64,000 bases of DNA from Pseudooceanicola sp. (GCF_029213205.1 NZ_JARGNH010000002.1:96495-160494); one strand, 5' to 3'. Positions 1 to 10,153 are shown, counted from the stretch's first letter. Notes: generated by a model from the letters alone, not told the origin. Translations and numbers: made by a program.

Positions 1-9
1 ACCAATGCG

Positions 10-56
10 CCCTCCCGGGGGGAGGGTCGGGCGCCGCCCGGGGGTGCCCCCGGGCG
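10..56. repeat. two adjacent GC-rich hairpins downstream of mraY
   Basis: Two perfect inverted repeats lie side by side after the mraY stop. One has arms CCCTCCC (10-16) and GGGAGGG (20-26). The other has arms CGCCCGGGGG (35-44) and CCCCCGGGCG (47-56). There is no T-tract on either strand, so they may be an intercistronic structure in the dcw operon rather than a true terminator. The next gene lies outside the window. Confidence 0.4.
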
Positions 57-126
57 AAACAGGAATGCCTCCAGAACCTCAACCGGGTGCCGCGCGCGAT
101 TGGCTGGCGCCAGTCGCGTTCGCGGT

Positions 127-1209
127 TCAGCGCAGTTTCAGCGTCGCCAGCCCGATCATCGCCAGGATCAACGAGATGATCCAGAACCGGATCACGATGG
201 TCGACTCGGCCCAGCCCTTTTTCTCGTAATGGTGATGGATCGGCGCCATCAGGAACACCCGTTTGCCGGTGCGCTTGAAATAGAGCACCTGGATGATCAC
301 CGACAGCGCCTCGACCACGAACAGCCCGCCGATGATCGCCAGCACGATCTCGTGCTTGGTCGCCACCGCAATCGCGCCCAGCGCCCCGCCGAGGGCCAGC
401 GATCCGGTGTCGCCCATGAACACTGCTGCGGGCGGGGCGTTATACCACAGGAAGCCGAGGCCGCCGCCGACCAGCCCAGCGACAAAGATGGTGATCTCAC
501 CGGTGCCGGGCACATAATGCACGTCGAGATAATCGGAAAAGTCGACCCGCCCGACCATATAGGCAATGATCCCCAACGCCGCGGCGGCAATCATCACCGG
601 CATGATCGCCAGCCCGTCGAGCCCGTCAGTCAGGTTCACCGCATTGGCCGATCCGACAATCACGATCATCGCGAAGGGCACGAACAGAAAGCCGAGATTG
701 AGCAGCGTGTCCTTGAAAATCGGAAAGGCCAATTGCATCTGCAAGGCGGGCGGATGGAAATGCGTGGCCCAAACGGCAGCAATTGCGGCAATCACAAAAC
801 CGAGGAGCAGGCGCAGCTTGCCCGAGACCCCGGCGGTGGTCTGTTTTGACACTTTGGCATAATCGTCAGCAAAGCCGATCAGCGCAAAGGACAGGGTGAC
901 GAACAGCACCAGCCAGACATAGGGATTGCTGAGCCGCGCCCAGAGCAATGTCGAGGTGACCAGCGCGCCAACGATCAGCAGCCCGCCCATGGTCGGCGTG
1001 CCGGCCTTGGCCAGATGCCCCGCCGGGCCATCATCGCGGATCGGCTGGCCCTTGCCCTGGCGGCGGCGCAATACATTGATCAACGGCCGGCCAAAGAGAA
1101 AGCCAAAAATCAGCGCGGTCATGAAGGCGCCGCCCGCACGAAAGGTGATGTATCTGAAAAGGTTAAAGAAATCACCGCCATCTGACAATGCGGTCAACCA
1201 ATAGAGCAT
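127..1209 (-). CDS. mraY: phospho-N-acetylmuramoyl-pentapeptide transferase
   Basis: MraY transfers phospho-MurNAc-pentapeptide from UDP to undecaprenyl phosphate, making lipid I at the inner face of the cytoplasmic membrane. The protein is 360 residues, the usual family length, with about ten hydrophobic segments. Family motifs are visible: ADDYAK near residue 115, [11 protein letters not shown] near 190, [11 protein letters not shown] near 264 and the HHHYE loop near 325. The frame stays open upstream into murF, but the start at 1209 gives the canonical N-terminus MLYWL and begins 13 bases after the murF stop. It is the last gene of the dcw run within the window. Confidence 0.97.
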   Translation of the reverse strand: MLYWLTALSDGGDFFNLFRYITFRAGGAFMTALIFGFLFGRPLINVLRRRQGKGQPIRDDGPAGHLAKAGTPTMGGLLIVGALVTSTLLWARLSNPYVWLVLFVTLSFALIGFADDYAKVSKQTTAGVSGKLRLLLGFVIAAIAAVWATHFHPPALQMQLAFPIFKDTLLNLGFLFVPFAMIVIVGSANAVNLTDGLDGLAIMPVMIAAAALGIIAYMVGRVDFSDYLDVHYVPGTGEITIFVAGLVGGGLGFLWYNAPPAAVFMGDTGSLALGGALGAIAVATKHEIVLAIIGGLFVVEALSVIIQVLYFKRTGKRVFLMAPIHHHYEKKGWAESTIVIRFWIISLILAMIGLATLKLR

Positions 1210-1222
1210 GCTGTGTCCCCGT

Positions 1223-2650
1223 TCACTCTGCGGCGGGATGGCCCAATTTTCTAAGCGCGTCAACAACCAGGCTGACCCGGCTGCCTTTCGATCCCTTGAC
1301 CAGCAGCACATCGCCCGCATCAACCAGCCGCGTCGCCTTCTCGGCCAGGCTGGCGGCTTCTCGGGCAAAACGGCCGCGCTGCGCCTCGGGTAGGGCGTCA
1401 TGGAGGGGGCGCATCCGGTCCCCGACGCAATGCACCACATCCAGCGCCCGCAGGCTGGGCAGATCGGCCAGCGCCCGGTGCATGGCGGCCTCGTCGGGAC
1501 CAAGCTCAAGCATCTCGCCCAGGACCGCCACCCGGCGGCCCTGCGCCACCCGACCGACATTGTCGCGCGGCTGCGCCGCCGCCAGCACCTCGAGCGCGGC
1601 GCGCATCGACGTCGGGTTGGCGTTAAAGGCATCGTCGATCAATTCGAAACTCTGCGCCGCGTCCAGCGGGTCGAGGGTCAGGCGTTCACGCATGCCGCGC
1701 CCGGCGGGGGGGTGCCAGCCAGCCAGATCAGCCAGCGCCATCGCCCGGTCCAGCCCCAGCGCCTGCGCCACCGCCAGCACCGCCAGCGCATTCAGTGCGA
1801 AATGCCGCCCCGGCGCCGACACCTTGTAAAGCAGCCGTTGCCGCCAGCCGCGCGCCTCGCAGATGGTGGCATCGCCAACAAAGCGAACCGACAGCAGCCG
1901 GTGATGGTTGCCGCGCGCCTCGCCGAAGCCGATCACCCTGGCGCCGGCGGCGGTGGCGGCGGCGCGCAGGATCGGGCTGGTGTCGAGGTCACCATTGATC
2001 ACCGCCACGCCCCCCGGCGCCATGCCCTGAAAGATATCGGCCTTTTCCCGGGCGATCCCGGCCAGATCGGCAAAGGCCTCGAGATGCGCGGGGGCAATCG
2101 TGGTGATCAGCGCCACATCAGGGCGCGCCATCCGCGCCAGCGGCGCGATTTCGCCGGGATGGTTCATCCCGATCTCGATCACCGCCAGTTCGCTGTCGCG
2201 CGGCATCCGCGCCAGGGTCAACGGGACGCCCCAATGGTTGTTATAGCTGGCCTCGGCAACATGGGTGCGGCGTTGATGGCCCAGCACCACCCGCAGCATT
2301 TCCTTGGTCGAGGTCTTGCCGACCGAGCCGGTCACCGCCACCACCCTGCCCGCCATCCGCGCCCGCGCCGCGACGCCCAGCGCCTCAAGCGCGCGCAGCA
2401 CGTCATTCACCACCAACAATGGCGCATCCGCCGCGACGCCTTCGGGGCGATGGGTGACCAGCGCCGCCCCGGCACCGGCCTCCAGCGCCTGGGCGACGAA
2501 ATCATGGCCATCGCGCACAGCCTTCAGCGCCACGAACAGATCACCCTGTTGCAGGGTCCGGGTGTCGATCGACACGCCGTTGACCGACCAATCGCCCTGT
2601 GCCCGCCCACCGGTCGCGGCCACCGCCTCGGCTGCGGTCCAGAGCGTCAT
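1223..2650 (-). CDS. murF: UDP-N-acetylmuramoyl-tripeptide--D-alanyl-D-alanine ligase
   Basis: MurF adds D-Ala-D-Ala to UDP-MurNAc-tripeptide using ATP, the last cytoplasmic step of the peptidoglycan precursor. The 475-residue protein has the Mur-ligase P-loop TGSVGKTST at about residues 107-115, followed by the central ([14 protein letters not shown]) and C-terminal Mur ligase domains. Its start overlaps the murE stop by four bases (ATGA), so the two are translationally coupled. The length is normal and no lesion is seen. Confidence 0.96.
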   Translation of the reverse strand: MTLWTAAEAVAATGGRAQGDWSVNGVSIDTRTLQQGDLFVALKAVRDGHDFVAQALEAGAGAALVTHRPEGVAADAPLLVVNDVLRALEALGVAARARMAGRVVAVTGSVGKTSTKEMLRVVLGHQRRTHVAEASYNNHWGVPLTLARMPRDSELAVIEIGMNHPGEIAPLARMARPDVALITTIAPAHLEAFADLAGIAREKADIFQGMAPGGVAVINGDLDTSPILRAAATAAGARVIGFGEARGNHHRLLSVRFVGDATICEARGWRQRLLYKVSAPGRHFALNALAVLAVAQALGLDRAMALADLAGWHPPAGRGMRERLTLDPLDAAQSFELIDDAFNANPTSMRAALEVLAAAQPRDNVGRVAQGRRVAVLGEMLELGPDEAAMHRALADLPSLRALDVVHCVGDRMRPLHDALPEAQRGRFAREAASLAEKATRLVDAGDVLLVKGSKGSRVSLVVDALRKLGHPAAE

Positions 2651-4143
2651 GCCAGCCGCCCGTCGAGCGCCGCCACCGCGACGCTGGCCTGTTCGGCATC
2701 GTCAAACGGATAGACACTGGCGCCAACGACCTGGCCGGTCTCATGACCCTTGCCCGCAATCAGCAGCGTGTCGCCGGGGCCCAGGGCATCGACTGCGCGC
2801 AGGATCGCCTCGGCCCGATCACCAACCTCGATCGCCTCGGGGGCGCCGATCAGCACCGCCTGACGGATCACCGCCGGATCCTCTGAGCGCGGATTGTCAT
2901 CGGTGACAAAGACCAGATCGGCATTCTCGGCCGCCGCCCGCCCCATCAACGGGCGCTTGGTCGCGTCGCGGTCGCCACCGGCACCGACAATGGCGATGAG
3001 CCGACCCATTACATGCGGGCGCATCGCTTTCAGCGCGGTGGCGATGGCATCGGGGGTATGGGCGAAATCGACATAGACCGCCGCGCCATTGTCGCGCCGC
3101 GCCACCAGCTGCATCCGCCCGCGCACGGTTTCCAGCTCGGCCAGAGTGTCAAACACCGCACCAGGATGTTCGCCAGTGCCAATCGCCAGCCCCGCCGCGA
3201 CCAGTACGTTTTCCGATTGAAAGCCGCCGATCAGCGGCAAATGCACCTGGTATTCGCGCGCATCCCAGCCAAAGCGCAGCAACTGGCCATCGGCCTCATA
3301 ACGATGCCCCAGCATCCTAAGCTGGGCATGGGTCGAGCGACCGACGCCAAGCACCTGAATGCCCCGGTCGGCGGCGATCAGCGCCATATCGCCACCGCGA
3401 TGCCCGTCGAAATTGATCACCGCCACGCCCTCAGGCGGCAGCAGGCGGCGGAACAACCCGGCCTTGGCGTCGAAATACGCCTCAAACGTCGCGTGGTAAT
3501 CGAGGTGGTCCTGGCTGAAATTGGTAAAGGCTGCCGCCTGCAATTGCACCCCGTCCAGACGCCGCTGCGCCAACCCGTGGCTTGAGGCCTCGAGACAGCC
3601 ATGGGTCACGCCGGCGCGGGCGGCCTCGGCCAGAACCCGGTGCAGGGTGATCGGCTCCGGCGTGGTATGGGCCAGCGGCGCCTGATAGGCGCCTTCGACC
3701 CCGGTGGTGCCGAAATTACAGGCCGAATGACCCAGCAAGGTCCAGATTTGCCGGGCGAAAGTGGCGACCGAGGTCTTGCCATTGGTGCCGGTCACCGCCG
3801 TCATGGTTTCCGGCTGCGCGCCCCACCAGAGGGCGGCGGCATAGGCCAGCACCTGGCGCGGGTCCTCGGCGATGACCAGCGCGGCACCCGAGGCGCGCAG
3901 CAGCGCCACATGCATCCGCGCGCCTTCGGCATCGGTCAGGATGGCCGCCGCGCCAGATTTCAGCGCCTGTGGAATGAACCGCGCCCCATGCACCTGAGTG
4001 CCCGGCAAAGCCGCAAAGAGATTGCCCGGTTCAACCGCGCGGCTATCGACGCAGAGCGCGTTGATCTCTCTCATCGCGCCGCCAATGGCGGTCAGTCCCA
4101 GTTGATCCAGGGTTGCCGTCTTGCCCGGCGTCTCTGCCGTCAT
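2647..4143 (-). CDS. murE: UDP-MurNAc-tripeptide synthetase, meso-DAP adding
   Basis: MurE adds the third stem-peptide residue to UDP-MurNAc-L-Ala-D-Glu. The 498-residue protein has P-loop TGTNGKTS near residues 118-125 and the DNPR motif (TDDNPRSEDP) in the C-terminal domain. DNPR is the family signature of enzymes that select meso-diaminopimelate, as expected in a Gram-negative. It overlaps murF by four bases downstream and starts 33 bases after the ftsI stop. Confidence 0.96.
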   Translation of the reverse strand: MTAETPGKTATLDQLGLTAIGGAMREINALCVDSRAVEPGNLFAALPGTQVHGARFIPQALKSGAAAILTDAEGARMHVALLRASGAALVIAEDPRQVLAYAAALWWGAQPETMTAVTGTNGKTSVATFARQIWTLLGHSACNFGTTGVEGAYQAPLAHTTPEPITLHRVLAEAARAGVTHGCLEASSHGLAQRRLDGVQLQAAAFTNFSQDHLDYHATFEAYFDAKAGLFRRLLPPEGVAVINFDGHRGGDMALIAADRGIQVLGVGRSTHAQLRMLGHRYEADGQLLRFGWDAREYQVHLPLIGGFQSENVLVAAGLAIGTGEHPGAVFDTLAELETVRGRMQLVARRDNGAAVYVDFAHTPDAIATALKAMRPHVMGRLIAIVGAGGDRDATKRPLMGRAAAENADLVFVTDDNPRSEDPAVIRQAVLIGAPEAIEVGDRAEAILRAVDALGPGDTLLIAGKGHETGQVVGASVYPFDDAEQASVAVAALDGRLA

Positions 4144-4176
4144 ACCTTGTCCGCCCCTGGCTGCGCGCCCTGCGCG

Positions 4177-5961
4177 TTACTGCGATGTCAGCGTTATACC
4201 AGTCAGCTTGGCGGGTTCAATCTGTGGCCGCAGCCCCAGCAGCGGCGCCACCCGGCGGATCACCTCGGCGGCGACCGGCACCGAGGTCCATCCGGCGGTG
4301 CGGCGCGGTTGGCGGCCACTGGTTTCCACGGGCTCATCCAGGGTCAACACCAGCACATATTTCGGGTCGTTGGCCGGGAATATCGCGGCAAACGTGTTGA
4401 TCACCTTATCCTCGTAGTAACCGCCCGACGGTTTTGGCTTGTCCGCGGTGCCGGTCTTGCCTGCCACTTGATAGCCCTCGACCTCGCCAAAACTGGCGGT
4501 GCCTTCGGTGACCACCTTGCGCAGCATCTGGGTGGCGATCCGTGCGGTGCTTTTCGACATCACCTGCGCGCCCTTGAGCGGGGTGTCACGCTTGATCAAC
4601 GTCGGCCTCACCCGGATGCCGCCATTGGCGATGGTCGCATAGCCCGCGGCCAGGTGCAGCGGCGTCGAGCTCAGCCCGTGACCATAAGAGATGGTGACGC
4701 TGGACAGTTCGGTCCAGCGCGCCGGAATCAGCGGATTGCTGCCCGAGGCTTCGGACAATTCCACCGGGGACGGCTCAAGAAAGCCCAGCGATTTCAGGAA
4801 CTCACGCTGGCGCAGATGGCCGATGGCCAGGGCCAGCTTGCCGCTGCCCCGGTTCGAGCTCTTGACGATGATCTGCTCCACCGACAGCTTGCCGTAATTC
4901 TTGTTGTGGAATTCACCGATCGTATAGCCGCCGACCTTGAGCGGCGGTGCGGTGTTGATTTCGGTCCGGGCATTGACCAGCCCCAGGTCGATGGCCTGCG
5001 CGGCGGCGAAAATCTTGAAGGTCGAGCCAAGCTCATAAAGCCCCTGGGCGGCGCGGTTGAACAGCGGGCTGTCGGCGGGATGGCCTTTCAGCGCCGGGGT
5101 GGGCCGATCATTGGGATCGAAATCCGGCAGCGACACCAGCGAGATCACCTCACCCGTCTTGACATCCATCAGCACCGCCGCCGCACCCTTGGCGTTCATC
5201 AGTTTCATGCCGCCATGCAGCACCCGTTCCACCGCCGCCTGCACCCCGAGGTCGAGTGACAGCACCAGCGGCTTGTCCGATTGCGCCGGATCGCGCAGCC
5301 TTGAATCGAACTTGCGCTCGACCCCGGCGACACCGATCACTTCGGCCGAGGCGACGCCCTCTTCGCCAAAGCCATAGCCACCCATCACATGGGCGGCGAT
5401 CCGACCGTTCGGGTAGAGCCGCATCTCGCGCGCGCCCAGCAACAGGCCGGGATCACCGATATCCATCACCGCTTGCTGCTGTTCCGGGCTCAGGCGTTTC
5501 TTGATCCACAGAAACTTGCGGCTCCCGGTGAAATCCCGTTCCAGCCGGGCGGCATCCAGATCGGGGAAAATCTGAGCCAATTCGCGGGCCGCGCGCTGCG
5601 GGTCGATCATTTGGTGCGGATGCGCATAAAGCGCATGAGTTTCGATATTGGTTGCCAGAATACGGCCGTTGCGGTCAACGATATCGGCGCGCCCGGCCAG
5701 GATCGTCGCCCCGGCAGCCGAGGCGCGCGGCTCAGCCGGTTCCGAACTTGCCAGCGCGCCCATCCGGAAACCGATCAGGGTAAAGGCGCAAAAGAACATC
5801 GCCCCCAGCACCAGCAACCGCCCTTCGGCGCGGCTGCGGTCGCGGTCATGCATTTCTTCATGGCGCAGGCGCAGGTTTTCACGCTCGATCGCGTCGGGGT
5901 TTTCCCCCCGGGCGCGGGCTTGAATGATCCGGGCGAGCGGGCGCAGCGGGGTGCGGATCAT
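4177..5961 (-). CDS. ftsI: division-specific peptidoglycan transpeptidase (PBP3-type)
   Basis: This is the septal class B penicillin-binding protein that cross-links peptidoglycan at the division site. The 594-residue protein has a cytoplasmic N-terminus, one membrane segment at about 50-66, a PBP dimerisation domain and a transpeptidase domain. The three active-site motifs are STFK (313-316), SSN (368-370) and KTGTA (502-506). It overlaps the ftsL stop by four bases. The symbol rests on its position between ftsL and murE. Confidence 0.95.
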   Translation of the reverse strand: MIRTPLRPLARIIQARARGENPDAIERENLRLRHEEMHDRDRSRAEGRLLVLGAMFFCAFTLIGFRMGALASSEPAEPRASAAGATILAGRADIVDRNGRILATNIETHALYAHPHQMIDPQRAARELAQIFPDLDAARLERDFTGSRKFLWIKKRLSPEQQQAVMDIGDPGLLLGAREMRLYPNGRIAAHVMGGYGFGEEGVASAEVIGVAGVERKFDSRLRDPAQSDKPLVLSLDLGVQAAVERVLHGGMKLMNAKGAAAVLMDVKTGEVISLVSLPDFDPNDRPTPALKGHPADSPLFNRAAQGLYELGSTFKIFAAAQAIDLGLVNARTEINTAPPLKVGGYTIGEFHNKNYGKLSVEQIIVKSSNRGSGKLALAIGHLRQREFLKSLGFLEPSPVELSEASGSNPLIPARWTELSSVTISYGHGLSSTPLHLAAGYATIANGGIRVRPTLIKRDTPLKGAQVMSKSTARIATQMLRKVVTEGTASFGEVEGYQVAGKTGTADKPKPSGGYYEDKVINTFAAIFPANDPKYVLVLTLDEPVETSGRQPRRTAGWTSVPVAAEVIRRVAPLLGLRPQIEPAKLTGITLTSQ

Positions 5962-6305
5962 TGGCTTGCCCCATCGCTGGAAACTTCGACCGGGGCGTTA
6001 AAGATGATCTTGGAGTCTTCCTCGGGGAAAGCGACCTGATCGATACGTCCGAATTGATCGGGGCGCAGCGGCAGCAGCGCCAGCGAGCCAAAGTTGATCT
6101 CGGCCAGATCACGCAGCCGGTCGGGGCGGTTCAGATAGGCCCATTCGGCCTTGAGCATCGCCAGACGCGCCCTTGCATCGCCAATCTGCCTTTGGGCCTT
6201 TTCGGCGCGGGTCAGCACCCGCTGAGTCTCGTAATTCTCACGATAGGCCCAGAATGCCAGGCCGATAACTGCCAGGGCGGCCATCACATAAAGCAGGCTT
6301 TTCAT
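5958..6305 (-). CDS. ftsL: cell division protein FtsL
   Basis: FtsL is a small bitopic divisome protein that works with FtsB and FtsQ to activate FtsWI. The 115-residue product has one N-terminal membrane segment (about 3-20), then a predicted coiled coil rich in Arg, Ala and Leu (about 30-70). FtsL sequences are poorly conserved, so identification relies on this architecture and on its place between rsmH and ftsI. It overlaps both neighbours by four bases. Confidence 0.85.
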   Translation of the reverse strand: MKSLLYVMAALAVIGLAFWAYRENYETQRVLTRAEKAQRQIGDARARLAMLKAEWAYLNRPDRLRDLAEINFGSLALLPLRPDQFGRIDQVAFPEEDSKIIFNAPVEVSSDGASQ

Positions 6306-7294
6306 GCTGATCCCCTCAATTGCGGCATTCCCAATGCCGATCTGTCCACCGGCCCTGCCGGGGCCTCCGTGCGTTGCGCCACCCGCAGCCGGGCCGAGCG
6401 CGCGCGTGGGTTCTGCGCCAATTCATCCTCATCCGCGCCGACCGCCTTGCGGGTCAGCACCTTAAAGCGCGGCGCGTCCTCTTCGGTTGCCGGGGCGTAG
6501 CGATTGGCCCGCCCGGCCCCGCCCGAACGCTGTTGCAGGAACCGTTTCACCATCCGGTCCTCGACCGAGTGAAAGGTCACCACCGCCAGCTTGCCGCCTG
6601 GCTTCAATGCCCGTTCCGCCGCCTCAAGCCCGGCGGCCAGTTCGCCGTATTCGTCATTCACCGCGATGCGGATCGCCTGGAACGACCGGGTGGCGGGATG
6701 CGATTGGCCGGGCTTCGGGCGCGGCAGACAAGCGCTGACGATCTGCGCCAGATCCAGCGTGGTTTCCAACGGCTTGTCCGCGCGGGCCGCGACGATCGCC
6801 CGGGCGATCCGTCGGCTGGCGCGCTCTTCACCATACAAATAGAGGATATCGGCCAATTCGACCTCGGAGGCGGTGTTGACCAGATCGGCGGCACTTGGCC
6901 CGCTGGCGCCCATCCGCATGTCCAGCGGCCCTTGCTTCATAAAGGAAAAGCCGCGCTCTGCGATATCGAGCTGCATGGAAGAGACCCCGAGATCGAGCAC
7001 CACACCATCCAGCAACCCGTCGCTGTAGGTGTCGAGCGCGGAAAACACGCCTTCGACCAGCTTCAGTCGGTCGCCGTAGTCATCCGCCCAATCCGCGGCC
7101 ATCTTGAACACCATCGGATCGCGATCCACACCGATCACCGTGTCAGCCCCTGCCGCCAGCAATCCGCGGGAATAGCCCCCGGCCCCGAAGGTGCCGTCCA
7201 GCCAGGTCCCGGTCACCGGCGCAACCGCCCGAATGAGCGGACGCAGGAGGACAGGAATATGGGGCTGGTCGACCTTTGGCTCACCTTGCCCCAT
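6302..7294 (-). CDS. rsmH: 16S rRNA (cytosine(1402)-N(4))-methyltransferase
   Basis: RsmH methylates N4 of C1402 in the ribosomal P site using SAM. The 330-residue protein starts with [10 protein letters not shown] and has the SAM-binding segment [11 protein letters not shown] near residues 33-43. [11 protein letters not shown] and [14 protein letters not shown] follow, all typical of MraW/RsmH. It starts three bases after the mraZ stop and overlaps ftsL by four, consistent with a tightly coupled dcw operon. Confidence 0.96.
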   Translation of the reverse strand: MGQGEPKVDQPHIPVLLRPLIRAVAPVTGTWLDGTFGAGGYSRGLLAAGADTVIGVDRDPMVFKMAADWADDYGDRLKLVEGVFSALDTYSDGLLDGVVLDLGVSSMQLDIAERGFSFMKQGPLDMRMGASGPSAADLVNTASEVELADILYLYGEERASRRIARAIVAARADKPLETTLDLAQIVSACLPRPKPGQSHPATRSFQAIRIAVNDEYGELAAGLEAAERALKPGGKLAVVTFHSVEDRMVKRFLQQRSGGAGRANRYAPATEEDAPRFKVLTRKAVGADEDELAQNPRARSARLRVAQRTEAPAGPVDRSALGMPQLRGSA

Positions 7295-7297
7295 GGC

Positions 7298-7843
7298 TCA
7301 TTCCCGCGCATCCCGGCGCATACGCGCCTCCAGGATCTTGCGACCCTCTTCCAGCAACATCTCGGAATTGAAATCCTCGCCTTGTTCTTCGATGAAATCG
7401 TCCAATGCAGCGCCATGGACGGCTTCGTAGGTGTCCGGGTTCCACATCTGGAAGGTCTCACCCAGACCCAGCGCCAGGATCGTCATCCCCTCGGCGAGGC
7501 CTAGCCGGTCACGCAGAAACTGCGGCATCACGATCCGGCCGGTGTCGTCGAGCGACAGGTCCTTGGTTTTGGTGATAAAGTCGCGCTGCGCCATCTTGCG
7601 GCTGAGCGAGCCCTTGGGCAGGGCGGCGACCAGCGCCTCATTCTCGGCCTGGCCATCGTATGTGTTGATCTCAAACCCGCCAGCGAGCTCGTCTCGGTAA
7701 TTGATGACCATGCGGGACGGTTGATCCGAGGACCAGTCGGCATCGCCAGACTCAAGCACCCGACGGAAATCGGCAGGGATCGAGATGCGCCCCTTTCCGT
7801 CCATCTTCAGATGGTGTTCACCTCTGAAACTTGCCTGGGCCAC
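7298..7843 (-). CDS. mraZ: transcriptional regulator MraZ
   Basis: MraZ is an AbrB-like DNA-binding protein that regulates the dcw cluster. The 181-residue product carries the tandem MraZ repeats, each with a D-x-K-G-R-I-x-x-P type core: MDGKGRISIPADFR near residue 14 and LDDTGRIVMPQFLR near residue 96. It is longer at the C-terminus than the enterobacterial protein (about 150). As first gene of the cluster it has a long non-coding leader region upstream (7844-8614). Confidence 0.93.
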   Translation of the reverse strand: MAQASFRGEHHLKMDGKGRISIPADFRRVLESGDADWSSDQPSRMVINYRDELAGGFEINTYDGQAENEALVAALPKGSLSRKMAQRDFITKTKDLSLDDTGRIVMPQFLRDRLGLAEGMTILALGLGETFQMWNPDTYEAVHGAALDDFIEEQGEDFNSEMLLEEGRKILEARMRRDARE

Positions 7844-8129
7844 TGCGTTCGACCGTTCCTCTTGCCCCCCTTGAAGTGATTTCCCTTTTGGGGGACCCTA
7901 AAACGGAAAACGGCGGATAGGTGCTGCTGCCACTGCCCTATCCGCCGCCCTCGTCCCGTCTCCGGGGTTGGTCCGTTTGCGCGTAGCCACCTGGGGGGAT
8001 GTCTGCTGCGCCGCACGCCACGGAACTCTTCTTTTTACGAGGAAGGGGGTATGCCTGTATGAACACTGCCTCTAGGGAAGTTTTTCGGGGTCATTTGTCT
8101 GCCGCCCCGTCTCCCGTCCTCTGTCACTA

Positions 8130-8158
8130 TGTATTCCATGGGATTTACTGGGTGACAA
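8130..8158 (-). promoter_or_regulatory. candidate sigma70-type promoter of the mraZ/dcw operon
   Basis: On the minus strand, TTGTCA (8158-8153) is followed after 17 bases by AATACA (8135-8130), or after 18 by ATACAT. This is a weak but correctly spaced pair about 290 bases upstream of mraZ. It is a visual call only; other promoters in this 771-base region are possible. Confidence 0.25.
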
Positions 8159-8168
8159 CGGTTTTCTT

Positions 8169-8202
8169 TGGGAGATCAGGGGAAACAGGGGAAATCCGGG
8201 GA
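8169..8202. repeat. four GGGGA runs at 9-10 bp spacing
   Basis: On the plus strand G-runs begin at 8170, 8179, 8188 and 8198, each ending in GA. The spacing is near one helical turn. They lie upstream of the mraZ candidate promoter. G-run repeats at helical spacing resemble an operator array, but the orientation is opposite to the TGGGA set at 8290-8325. Confidence 0.3.
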
Positions 8203-8289
8203 TAGCGATCCATGGCAAACAGCGGCCAATTCCGGCTTATATGGATGGCGTTTGAAGGCAGAACGCTACATGTAGTTGCAAATCGGCAT

Positions 8290-8325
8290 TCCCAGGCCAT
8301 TCCCAAGAAAGGCCAAGCATTCCCA
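8290..8325 (-). promoter_or_regulatory. candidate MraZ boxes upstream of mraZ
   Basis: Reading the coding (minus) strand, TGGGA occurs at 8325-8321, TGGCC at 8315-8311, TGGGA at 8305-8301 and TGGGA at 8294-8290. The steps are 10, 10 and 11 bp. This matches the known MraZ operator form of TGGGN repeats separated by about 5 bp, in the same orientation as mraZ. The array lies about 450 bp upstream of the mraZ start, farther than in Escherichia coli, which is the main caution. Confidence 0.4.
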
Positions 8326-8522
8326 AAATATTGTGGTTTGAGTGGTCGCAGCGGCTGAAAATCGACCTGTCGCCCCCGGTTTTCAGACCGAATCCGGCCG
8401 AATCCGGCGAATCACGCGGCCGTGATTCGTCCGCGAACGGCGGGATCAGGCCGGGCACCGGGGGTGTGACTGGAAAATCCCCTGCAATCCCAGCCAACCG
8501 GAGAGTCAGCGGTTGCGCCGGA

Positions 8523-8567
8523 TTTCCGGGGCCAAAGCGGCGGTCTTTGCCATCTTGGCCCCGGAAA
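8523..8567 (-). terminator. strong hairpin downstream of mrp
   Basis: A 13-bp perfect inverted repeat, TTTCCGGGGCCAA (8523-8535) and TTGGCCCCGGAAA (8555-8567), has a 19-base loop. It begins about 48 bases past the mrp stop in the mrp reading direction. No T-run follows, so it is a stem likely to define the mrp transcript end rather than a textbook intrinsic terminator. Confidence 0.5.
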
Positions 8568-8614
8568 GGACGATAATCAGCCGGATGAGCGCCGGGCGTG
8601 CAGGACGCGCCGGG

Positions 8615-9688
8615 TCAGGCTATGCCGCCCTGCACCAGCCGTTCGGCCAGTCGCGCATAGGCCTCGGCCATCGGCCCGTCGCCTGCCGCAATCGGGGTGC
8701 CAGCATCCCCGGCCAGTCTTGTGTCCAGGTCGAGCGGCAGTTCGCCCAGGAACGGCACCCCGATCCGCGCCGCCTCGGCCGCCACGCCGCCCTGACCAAA
8801 GGGATGGGATTCATGGCCGCAGTTCGGGCAGGTAAAGCTGGCCATGTTCTCGATCAGCCCCAGAACCGGGGTGTTCAGCGTATTGAACATGTCGATCGCC
8901 TTGCGGGCGTCGATCAATGCCACGTCCTGCGGCGTCGACACCACCAGCGCCCCGGTCATCTGGGTGCGTTGGCACAGGGTCAGCTGCACATCACCGGTGC
9001 CCGGCGGCAGATCGACGATCAGCACGTCCAGCTTGCCCCAGGCCACCTGCCCCAGCATCTGCTGCAACGCCCCCATCAGCATCGGACCACGCCAGACCAC
9101 CGCCTTGCCCTCCTCCATCATCAGTCCGATCGACATCAGGGTGACGCCATGGGCATGCAGCGGCTCGATGATCTTGCCATCGGGCGAGGCCGGACGTTTG
9201 TTCACCCCCATCATCTTGGGCTGCGACGGCCCATAGATATCGGCATCAAGCAACCCGACCCGGCGCCCGGCCCGCGCCAGCGCCACGGCGAGGTTGGCGC
9301 TGACCGTCGATTTGCCGACGCCGCCCTTGCCCGAGGCGACGGCCAGAATACGATCCACCCCCGAAGGCCGTGTCGGTCCTGCCTGCGGAGTCGGGTGGCC
9401 GCCGATCTTGAGGCTGGGCGGCGGGGCTTTCGCCGCTGCGGGCCCATGCGCGGTCAGGGCGACCACCACGGCGCTGACCCCGTCCAGCGACAGCACCGCC
9501 CGCTCCGCCGCCGCACGCAGCGGTTCCATCTGCGCCGCGAGTCCGGGCGACGGCGCCTCGATCACGAACCGCACTTTGTCGCCCTCTATACTCAACGCCC
9601 GGACCATGCCGCTGGCGGTCAGGTCGCCGCCGGTCGGCAGCTCGATTTTCGATAACGTGGCGTAAATCTCGTCTTTGGTGATCGTCAT
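8615..9688 (-). CDS. apbC: Mrp/ApbC family iron-sulfur cluster carrier ATPase
   Basis: This P-loop ATPase family binds and transfers [4Fe-4S] clusters to apo-proteins in the cytoplasm. The 357-residue protein has an N-terminal MIP18/DUF59 domain (about 1-80), a Pro/Ala-rich linker, and the deviant Walker A GKGGVGKS at 120-127. The cluster-ligand motif CPNC is near residue 283. It is monocistronic: a divergent DUF1127 gene lies upstream and the dcw promoter region downstream. The length is typical. Confidence 0.93.
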   Translation of the reverse strand: MTITKDEIYATLSKIELPTGGDLTASGMVRALSIEGDKVRFVIEAPSPGLAAQMEPLRAAAERAVLSLDGVSAVVVALTAHGPAAAKAPPPSLKIGGHPTPQAGPTRPSGVDRILAVASGKGGVGKSTVSANLAVALARAGRRVGLLDADIYGPSQPKMMGVNKRPASPDGKIIEPLHAHGVTLMSIGLMMEEGKAVVWRGPMLMGALQQMLGQVAWGKLDVLIVDLPPGTGDVQLTLCQRTQMTGALVVSTPQDVALIDARKAIDMFNTLNTPVLGLIENMASFTCPNCGHESHPFGQGGVAAEAARIGVPFLGELPLDLDTRLAGDAGTPIAAGDGPMAEAYARLAERLVQGGIA

Positions 9689-9802
9689 GATCCCTCACTC
9701 AGCAGTTCACAGGCCGGATGCTCAAGATCGCGGCAATTTCCAAACAGAACTGAAAAAACTCAACGTTTTCAATTGCCGTTAGGTCAACACTTCATATGCA
9801 AT

Positions 9803-9817
9803 TGCTGCATAGCAGCA
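9803..9817. repeat. inverted repeat TGCTGC-ATA-GCAGCA
   Basis: A perfect 6-bp inverted repeat with a three-base spacer lies in the divergent mrp/DUF1127 region, just upstream of the candidate DUF1127 promoter. GCAGCATT recurs at 9811-9818 and 9844-9850. It could be a regulator site; no known operator was recognised. Confidence 0.3.
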
Positions 9818-9832
9818 TTGCCGAACCGGGCA

Positions 9833-9860
9833 TTGTGCAGGTGCAGCATTAGCGTATCTT
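9833..9860 (+). promoter_or_regulatory. candidate promoter of the DUF1127-CcsR unit
   Basis: TTGTGC (9833-9838) is followed after 16 bases by TATCTT (9855-9860), about 64 bases upstream of the DUF1127 start. In Rhodobacter sphaeroides the equivalent unit is transcribed from an RpoHI/RpoHII promoter with a conserved TTG at -35, and this sequence is compatible with that. The call is visual. Confidence 0.35.
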
Positions 9861-9923
9861 TAGATCAACAGACGCCGCAGAGCCAAGGGGTTCACCAGCG
9901 GCAGACGATGAAAGGCAAAGACA

Positions 9924-10142
9924 ATGACCATGTTGACCGACACCCACGCAGGCGCAACCCATAGTTCGGGTTTGTTCAGCCGCGTGATCGCAACCATTTC
10001 GACCCGGCTGCACAACTACGCCGCCTACCGGCGCAACCTGGCCGAGCTTGCGGTCCTGTCTGACCGCGACCTGAAAGACATTGGTGCCAATCGTTCGATG
10101 ATCCGGTCGATGGCCCACGAGGCGGCTTACCGCCCGGTGTAA
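9924..10142 (+). CDS. DUF1127 small RNA-binding-type protein (CcaF1-like)
   Basis: The 72-residue basic protein has the DUF1127 (YjiS-like) domain in its C-terminal half: NYAAYRRNLAELAVLSDRDL then KDIGANRSMI. It lies 11 bases upstream of an array of CCUCCUCC-loop hairpins. That is exactly the arrangement of RSP_6037 (ccaF1) with ccsR1-4 in Rhodobacter sphaeroides, where the protein binds RNA and affects maturation of the co-transcribed sRNAs. Function here is inferred from that synteny. The start at 9924 (MTML) is used; a weak purine-rich site precedes it. Confidence 0.88.
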   Translation: MTMLTDTHAGATHSSGLFSRVIATISTRLHNYAAYRRNLAELAVLSDRDLKDIGANRSMIRSMAHEAAYRPV

Positions 10143-10153
10143 TTTCCGAGATC

